Origin: Microcoleus sp. EPA2
Lineage (GTDB): Bacteria; Cyanobacteriota; Cyanobacteriia; Cyanobacteriales; Microcoleaceae
Assembly (NCBI GenBank): GCA_020882975.1
Contig: JAHRFD010000008.1
Span: 124,001 to 188,000, forward strand
Direction of reading: 5' to 3'
DNA length: 64,000 nt
Below the pieces are notes generated by a model that was not told where the DNA came from, did no database searches, and saw nothing but the letters and a program-made list of their open reading frames with translations. A program made the translations under genes and the position numbers. Below are positions 60,630-64,000 of the stretch, piece by piece. Each line of letters opens with the position of its first letter. The first letter of the stretch is position 1.

Positions 60630-62426
60630 CTATTCCCAATTAAACTTTCTGCCTAAATATTCCTCTAATTCCTGATTGTAAGGTGTGAAATAATCACTCA
60701 ACCAGTCGCGCACCGAATCGCTGATAGGCTGATAAGAACCAGGATTAGCATTTGGGTACTCAGGCAATTGATATTCAGGCAAATCTAAAAAATCTAAAAC
60801 TTGCAAAACAGTCCCCGCTGCACTCGCATAAAAATCTTCACTTCTCAAAATCAACAACTGTGATTTCGGAAAACAAGCCAGCCAGTTTTTGATAAATTCT
60901 ATATACCTACCGCGAGCTAAATAATTACCCGGTTCCTCGCCAATGATGTATGCTGGATTTTGAGCCAATCGTGCAATTTCATCGCTAATTGCTCGATCGA
61001 ACGATCGCCCTTCCCAGTTTAACTCAGTCAAGCGATAGAATTGAGAAATAGCGCGATCTACCGGATTGCGCAACAGTAAAATCAGCTTCACCTCTGGAAA
61101 AGCGCTGTAGAGGCGTTCTGGTGCTGCCAGAGAGTCAAAATAGCTGGGACTGGCTTCGCCGGTCAAAAATTGCTCCCCGGCTGGCATCGGTGGAAAATGA
61201 GCCAAATACCAATCAATCCCTCTATCAAAGTGCCACGAGAAAAAATCCATCTCCTTTTTAATGGGAGTCAAAATTTGCGGGTGTTGAGCTAAATAAGTGT
61301 ACAGAGAAGTTGTGCCGCACCGCTGGGAACCAATAATGATAAAATTAGGAGCTTTGACTGTATTTTGTGGCACAGGCATCTTGCCTGTATCCTTACTTAT
61401 AGATGCAAAAGTTTGACGATAACTGACTGTTTGATAACAGCCAATTGCCTCCTCAATTTTGCCTTGTCTAGTCAAAGCTTCCCCCAAATTCAAATAAGGC
61501 CAAAAAGCATCCGGTTGAGCTTCCACAACTTTGCGATACAAAGTCGCGACTTCCTCCAGCTTATTTTGCTTAACCAAAACTTCCCACAAATTGTAATAAA
61601 ACCACCAGTAAAAATTAGGATTTATTTCTATTGCTTGCAAGAACGAATCCGCCGCTTCATCCCACTTTTTTTGATGGCTTAAAACAGCACCTAAATTGTA
61701 ATAAGACAAGCAATCATCAGGTTTTTGGGCGACTATTTCGCGAGCGGAGGCTAAAGTGCGATCGCACTTTTCTTGTTCCTGCAAAAACTCCCCTAATTGC
61801 GTCAACCAATTATCACACAATGGCTCATATGTCAAGAGTAGTTGACAATAAATAATTGCACTTTCCAGGCGATCGTCCTGTGCTAAATTCTTCCCTACAC
61901 CCAAATAAAAGTCGCGATTTTCCGATGTAATCGGCAATTCACCTGGTAAAAACACTGGCCTTAAGTCAGACTCTGTTTGTCGCAGAACATAGCCCAACTT
62001 CTCATAAATTCCGGGCAAATCTCGGTCAATTAGAATAGCTTGTAAGTACGCATAAATCGCTTCATCCCACTGTTTTAGCTTAGTCAAAGCATCGCCTAAA
62101 TTGCCAAAAGACCAAGCAAAATCTGACTTAATTTTAATCTCGCAGCGGTAAGCAGCAACAGCCTCCTCCCATTGTTCTAATTCTAATAAAACATCGCCCA
62201 AATTATGATAAGACCAAGAAAAATCCTGATTTAACTCAATAGCTTTCCTGTAGGCGGCTACAGCCTCATCCCGGTGTCCCAGTTTCTGCAAAACATCGCC
62301 CAAACCGTGATAAGACCAAGAAAAATTGGGATTCAATTCAACAGCTTTTTTGTAGGCGATGATAGCCTCCTCAAATCTCCCACTTTCTTGCAAGGAATTA
62401 CCCAAATTATGGTACTCATTATTCAT
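60630..62426 (-). CDS. TPR-sulfotransferase fusion
   Basis: 598 residues from ATG 62426 (MNNEYHNLGN), which has CAGGAG just upstream; a TTG at 62441 adds five. Residues 1-340 are tetratricopeptide repeats (WSYHGLGDVLQKLGHRDEAVAAYRKAIELN and variants). After a linker comes a PAPS-dependent sulfotransferase: 5'-phosphosulfate loop IIIGSQRCGTTSL and 3'-phosphate motif LLLRNPVDRAISQF; GEASPSYF also conserved. Within the linker GKMPVP is read from the ACAGGCATCTTGCCTGT palindrome (61372-61388). The start overlaps the stop of the GT61 gene by eight bases. Likely sulfates a surface glycan (inference). Confidence 0.93.
   Translation of the reverse strand: MNNEYHNLGNSLQESGRFEEAIIAYKKAVELNPNFSWSYHGLGDVLQKLGHRDEAVAAYRKAIELNQDFSWSYHNLGDVLLELEQWEEAVAAYRCEIKIKSDFAWSFGNLGDALTKLKQWDEAIYAYLQAILIDRDLPGIYEKLGYVLRQTESDLRPVFLPGELPITSENRDFYLGVGKNLAQDDRLESAIIYCQLLLTYEPLCDNWLTQLGEFLQEQEKCDRTLASAREIVAQKPDDCLSYYNLGAVLSHQKKWDEAADSFLQAIEINPNFYWWFYYNLWEVLVKQNKLEEVATLYRKVVEAQPDAFWPYLNLGEALTRQGKIEEAIGCYQTVSYRQTFASISKDTGKMPVPQNTVKAPNFIIIGSQRCGTTSLYTYLAQHPQILTPIKKEMDFFSWHFDRGIDWYLAHFPPMPAGEQFLTGEASPSYFDSLAAPERLYSAFPEVKLILLLRNPVDRAISQFYRLTELNWEGRSFDRAISDEIARLAQNPAYIIGEEPGNYLARGRYIEFIKNWLACFPKSQLLILRSEDFYASAAGTVLQVLDFLDLPEYQLPEYPNANPGSYQPISDSVRDWLSDYFTPYNQELEEYLGRKFNWE
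61372..61388. repeat. Palindrome ACAGGCATCTTGCCTGT inside the sulfotransferase gene
   Basis: A 17-base palindrome in coding sequence, read on the minus strand as TGKMPV between the TPR and sulfotransferase domains. The same sequence lies between genes at 55136-55152. Confidence 0.85.
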
Positions 62427-64000
62427 GCAAAACTCCTGCAAGATTCATTAACTTCTCCAGGGATGTCAAATCCAAGTGCATATTTTTATGTACGGGTTTT
62501 TCAATAGTTCCGTCATCCAACAAATCACCAATTAAATAGTAATGTTCCAAATCGCAAAAATTGCTAATCATCCAATAACAATACGGCACGTAAATAGGAG
62601 AAAAAATCTCAATTACCTTAGTTCCCGGAGAGCAGAAAACTAGATTAGTCAATCCAGCTCCGTGAGGTGCAACAACTACTTTAGCAGCAGCCAAACAAGC
62701 TGCTTGTTCAGCTACCGACATCGTTTCCAGTTGGACACTCCGAAACCCCAATTTTTCCAAGAAATTAATTACTTCTTCATCGTTGACAATTCGCCGATAA
62801 GATGCTTTTTGTCTACTGATATAAATTCGTTCTGAATAATTTATTTTTAGTGGTTGCTGTGTAGTTAAAAAAGCTTTTTTCAGATAATCGCATTTCCATT
62901 TAGAAACTGCTCCCGCTCCATCATAAGAAATTGAAGGAACTATTAATTTATCGGCGGTTATGTGGAGATTACAGCGACTTTCTAAAATTTTATGTTCAGG
63001 AATTCCTAAAGTATTTAAAGTTTCTTTTTGGTAAGCAGAATCGCAGGCGTTGACAACAAACTTATCTATACTTTCGATTAACCCGCTCCTTTGCAAAAGG
63101 TCAAATCGAGTCATGACATCAAACATCCAATGAAAATAAGCCGCTCCTCCCCAACGTGCTGATAAAAAAGCCACATTTCCATTTATATGTTCAGTGGGAG
63201 GTAATTTGTCGGAAGTGATGACTAATTCAGCACAACCCATTGAGATATCGCCAACAAGTTTGTTATCTGAAGTAATGGCGGCGGTAGTGACGACATCAGC
63301 CCAAGCTCGTCCCTTTGGTAGTAAGGTAACAAAAGCTTTTCTTGCATGAGTTTTATCGGCCCCAAATCTGTTGTTGCTGTCGGTAGTTTTGGAAGCTAAT
63401 AAATTGATTTGACTGGCTGGATGGATGTCAATACAAGTAATGTTCGGATTTGACTCTGCTGTAATTGCCAAATCCTCTGTAAAACCGCAGTATTTTTTGA
63501 GTACAGTTAATGGTAAGATTTGATTGCTAAATTTTGCCCGATCGCTCTCATCGACTTCTCCTTGTTGTTCCAGAGCATAACCTATACTATTATAAACTTC
63601 AAACAAATCTGGTTGGATTTGCAGTGCTTGAATTAAATTAGTTACTGCCGGTTCCCACTGCTGTTTTTCAATTAAAGTTAAACCCAATCCTTCGTAAAAC
63701 CAACAAGATTTGGGTTCCAGATTGATGCCGTGTTCATAAACTGCGATCGCACTTTCCCAATCCCCTTGTTTTCGCAGTGCATCACCCAACTTTTTGTATA
63801 GCCAAATAGTATCCGGCGACAAATCAACAGCATGGCGAAAAGCCACTGCTGCTTCCGGCCACTTTTCTTGCTCTTCCAGCACTTCTCCCAAACTATTATA
63901 TAGCCAACAAAAGTCAGGATTCAACTCAACAGCTTTGCGATAAGCAACCTCCGCTTCCTCCCAATTTTCCAATGCAATTAAAGCCTTACCCAACTTGTCG
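62419..64000 (-). CDS. TPR-glycosyltransferase family 61 (DUF563), 5' end beyond the right edge
   Basis: At least 526 residues; the frame is open to base 64000 and a TPR unit is cut by the edge, so the gene is partial (the first TTG in frame, 63993, is not a credible start). N-terminal TPR repeats (about 1-155: WEEAEVAYRKAVELNPDFCWLYNSLGEVL). Then a GT61/DUF563 domain: GNVAFLSARWGGAAYFHWMFDV, RIYISRQKASYRR, and the conserved VVAPHGAGLTNLVFC motif (about 465). GT61 enzymes transfer sugars, for example xylose or arabinose, in polysaccharide synthesis. Overlaps the sulfotransferase gene by eight bases; one operon. Confidence 0.93.
   Translation of the reverse strand, partial: DKLGKALIALENWEEAEVAYRKAVELNPDFCWLYNSLGEVLEEQEKWPEAAVAFRHAVDLSPDTIWLYKKLGDALRKQGDWESAIAVYEHGINLEPKSCWFYEGLGLTLIEKQQWEPAVTNLIQALQIQPDLFEVYNSIGYALEQQGEVDESDRAKFSNQILPLTVLKKYCGFTEDLAITAESNPNITCIDIHPASQINLLASKTTDSNNRFGADKTHARKAFVTLLPKGRAWADVVTTAAITSDNKLVGDISMGCAELVITSDKLPPTEHINGNVAFLSARWGGAAYFHWMFDVMTRFDLLQRSGLIESIDKFVVNACDSAYQKETLNTLGIPEHKILESRCNLHITADKLIVPSISYDGAGAVSKWKCDYLKKAFLTTQQPLKINYSERIYISRQKASYRRIVNDEEVINFLEKLGFRSVQLETMSVAEQAACLAAAKVVVAPHGAGLTNLVFCSPGTKVIEIFSPIYVPYCYWMISNFCDLEHYYLIGDLLDDGTIEKPVHKNMHLDLTSLEKLMNLAGVLHE

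Overview
The window is chromosomal DNA of a filamentous cyanobacterium. Evidence: photosystem II extrinsic protein PsbU, NDH-1 subunit NdhM, the SbtA/SbtB bicarbonate uptake pair, a BtpA-type photosystem I biogenesis protein, a VKOR-thioredoxin fusion, a PEP-CTERM protein, and frequent GCGATCGC (HIP1) octamers. The domain repertoire (TerD, pentapeptide, TPR-glycosyltransferase, CHASE2-GGDEF, FHA-cyclase) and the many short palindromic and low-complexity repeats suggest an Oscillatoriales-type organism (Microcoleus/Oscillatoria-like). That taxon is inferred, not shown. I found no rRNA, tRNA, CRISPR array or complete insertion sequence.

Layout. 1-7.7 kb: the end of a pentapeptide protein that enters from the left, a PEP-CTERM choice-anchor protein, gamma-glutamyltransferase, a GT2 glycosyltransferase with a DUF1350 hydrolase, a membrane pentapeptide protein and a DUF1648 protein. 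7.8-17.3 kb: peptide deformylase with a small membrane protein, an FHA-PrsW fusion, a Gfo/Idh/MocA dehydrogenase, an SGNH hydrolase carrying an in-frame 100-bp palindromic element, BtpA, VKOR-Trx and a CHASE2-PAS-GGDEF cyclase. 17.7-26.3 kb: a small secreted protein, nadB, psbU, an FHA-adenylate cyclase, hisF, a low-temperature-induced protein, an orphan cysA-type ATPase and argC. 26.5-32.0 kb: a minus-strand block of three TerD-family genes (one TerF-like with a VWA domain), a P-loop kinase, a second deformylase and HtrA. 32.3-35.2 kb: dnaA and dnaN around a DnaA-box cluster, the probable replication origin. 35.5-46.8 kb: three paralogous CBS-like histidine kinases (one degenerate), a permease/DUF1980 pair, a flippase and two hypotheticals. 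46.9-49.7 kb: a K+ channel divergent from a TerD-pentapeptide fusion. 50-64 kb: ndhM, a PP2C phosphatase preceded by a possible structured RNA, GT25, CsgG-like, DUF1823, gap1-type GAPDH, sbtB-sbtA, a peroxiredoxin-glutaredoxin hybrid, and TPR-sulfotransferase plus TPR-GT61 genes, the last running off the right edge.

The most unusual material is the TerD network (four TerD proteins at two loci, one fused to a long pentapeptide helix and divergent from a zinc-ribbon K+ channel) and the population of short mobile palindromes. At least three families of inverted-repeat elements are present. One copy lies inside the SGNH hydrolase gene without breaking the frame, and a further short palindrome is read as part of the sulfotransferase. 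Several start codons were moved inward from the longest open frame where alignment of the conserved domain or a ribosome-binding site supports it; these cases are stated.
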